From the NCBI RefSeq assembly GCF_001902295.1, contig NZ_CP018335.1:4390354-4454353 (forward strand): a stretch of DNA of 64,000 nt. The letters are read 5' to 3'. The notes under the pieces were generated by a model that was not told the DNA's origin, searched no databases, and saw only the letters and a list, made by a program, of their open reading frames with translations. The position numbers and the translations under genes are program-made. Shown here piece after piece: positions 63,247 to 64,000 of this stretch. Position 1 is the stretch's first letter, and each line of letters opens with the position of its first letter. This DNA comes from Clostridium kluyveri. GTDB taxonomy: Bacteria; Bacillota; Clostridia; Clostridiales; Clostridiaceae.

Positions 63247-63380
63247 TATGCTGTTAATCTTTTTCTACCTTTTTGTCTTCTTCTCTTAATAACATTTCTT
63301 CCTGATAGAGTTCTCATTCTCTTTCTAAAGCCATGCTCTCTTTTTCTTTGCTTCTTTTTTGGCTGATAAGTCATCCACAT
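63247..63380 (-). pseudogene. rpmH: 50S ribosomal protein L34 gene, apparent 1-base deletion
   Basis: ATG 63380 (SD AAAGGAG) opens MWMTYQPK, then an A5 run (63360-63356) is one base short, so the frame changes. The correct L34 frame resumes KKKQRKREHGFRKRM ... KGRKRLTA to TAA at 63247. With A6 the product is a normal 44-residue L34. A GTG at 63378 could start a variant without the canonical N-terminus (MDDLSAKKKQ...). L34 is universally present, so a sequencing error or assembly slip is the first explanation. Confidence 0.8.
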
Positions 63381-63549
63381 AATCCACACAACTCCTTTCT
63401 TCAAGTTTAATATTTAATAACATTTATTTAACATTATAAAATTCAATAAGCATAATTACTTCTGAAACCGAATATTAAAAACAAAAATCTAACTTTTTAA
63501 ATACATTTACAGTAGAAACACTAAATCCATCCTAAAGTTTCACTATTAA

Positions 63550-63578
63550 ATTATATATTCACTAAGTTACAATGTCAA
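63550..63578 (-). promoter_or_regulatory. rpmH-rnpA operon promoter
   Basis: TTGACA (63578-63573), 17-bp spacer, TATAAT (63555-63550), consensus sigma-A promoter about 170 bp before rpmH. Confidence 0.85.
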
Positions 63579-63599
63579 TACAAATTAAAAAGTATAGAA

Positions 63600-64000
63600 T
63601 TCAATAAAAAAGTTCACATATCAACATTTTTATTTATTTTTGTGGATAACTTATTGAATAGGTAGTTGCGTTTTGATATTATATTATAGGGACTTGTGGA
63701 TAAATTTATAATTCATATCACTTATCCACACTTGTGGATAAGTATGTGTATAACTTTATAATTTATGTGTATAACATATTTCTATATATGCATTATTGCC
63801 CAATTTATCTAGTATTATTCACTGTTGATAATGTTGATATATATTTTGTTAATAATGTGGATAACTTTTTTTATTTAAAAATATCCACATTATTATACAC
63901 ATGTGAATATTTTTATCCACATGTGTCAAAAAAATATAATATACTTATAATTTTCTGTGGATATATTGTGAATTATTTTTATAAGACTGGAGGATACAAA
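63600..64000. other. oriC: Chromosomal replication origin (oriC), dnaA-proximal part
   Basis: Perfect DnaA boxes TTATCCACA in either orientation at 63641-63649, 63695-63703, 63722-63730, 63733-63741, 63856-63864 and 63913-63921. Near-matches lie at 63745, 63766 and 63956. DNA between is very AT-rich (unwinding element candidates). The window ends GGAGGATACAAA, an SD ready for the dnaA start just outside. 63381-63600 holds the rpmH promoter only. Confidence 0.93.

Overview
The window is AT-rich DNA of a Clostridium sensu stricto (cluster I) chromosome. It ends directly upstream of dnaA: the last bases carry an SD (GGAGG), and a dense cluster of DnaA boxes (oriC) fills about 63640-64000. The organism call rests on low GC, strong SDs, spore genes (bofA, yyaC, spore-type lonC, YtvI-like), [FeFe]-hydrogenase maturase hydG, serine T-boxes and the classical Firmicute order rpmH-rnpA-yidD-yidC-jag-mnmE-mnmG-rsmG-parA-parB. 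A C. kluyveri / C. ljungdahlii relative is my guess and cannot be proven here.

Layout. (1) 1-3730, plus strand: corA (cut by the window edge), an S66 LD-carboxypeptidase, a cytoplasmic PpiC foldase and a sirtuin. (2) 3740-21140, minus strand: two near-identical rRNA operons (16S-23S-5S; the second also tRNA-Lys). Between them lie a class V aminotransferase, a family-4-like uracil-DNA glycosylase (plus strand), VanZ and three tandem M42 peptidase paralogs, two of which have lost metal ligands. (3) 21499-25390, minus: serine operon (PLP aminotransferase, serA, DUF1015) behind two consecutive serine T-box leaders. (4) 25430-28640, minus: small Cys protein, EFR1 flavodoxin-ferredoxin, TIM-barrel protein, Nudix, sfsA. 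(5) 29001-32951, minus: tRNA-Ser, SRP RNA, dnaX, ybaB, recR, yaaL, bofA, as in Bacillus. (6) 33170-38255: hydG, then a decayed accessory island (two dead insertion sequences, a gene tail, a MazF toxin with a frameshifted antitoxin, an ATPase remnant) and tRNA-Thr. (7) 38534-48463: hsp18, then minus-strand dnaB, lonC, rplI, gdpP, yybS, a MazG-like gene, rpsR-ssb-rpsF, DUF951 and mscS. (8) 48570-50290: a full-length DDE insertion sequence. (9) 50694-52413, plus: YtvI-like permease and yyaC. (10) 52598-64000, minus: DUF4446, parB, parA, rsmG, mnmG, mnmE, jag, yidC, yidD, rnpA, rpmH and oriC.

The most striking object is in region 10. The chromosome-segregation ATPase gene parA (soj) is split inside its Walker A codons by a 2088-nt group II intron in sense orientation. 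Its encoded protein has lost the reverse-transcriptase catalytic Asp residues but keeps a maturase domain X. Precise removal of the intron restores a 255-residue ParA. This looks like a trapped intron kept only for splicing, beside two parS sites and oriC.

Other unusual signals: a family of structured 3'-UTR repeats (four copies), long inverted repeats filling the rRNA spacers, a compensated base-pair difference between the two 16S genes, and single-base deletions in A-runs of rpmH and the mazF antitoxin.
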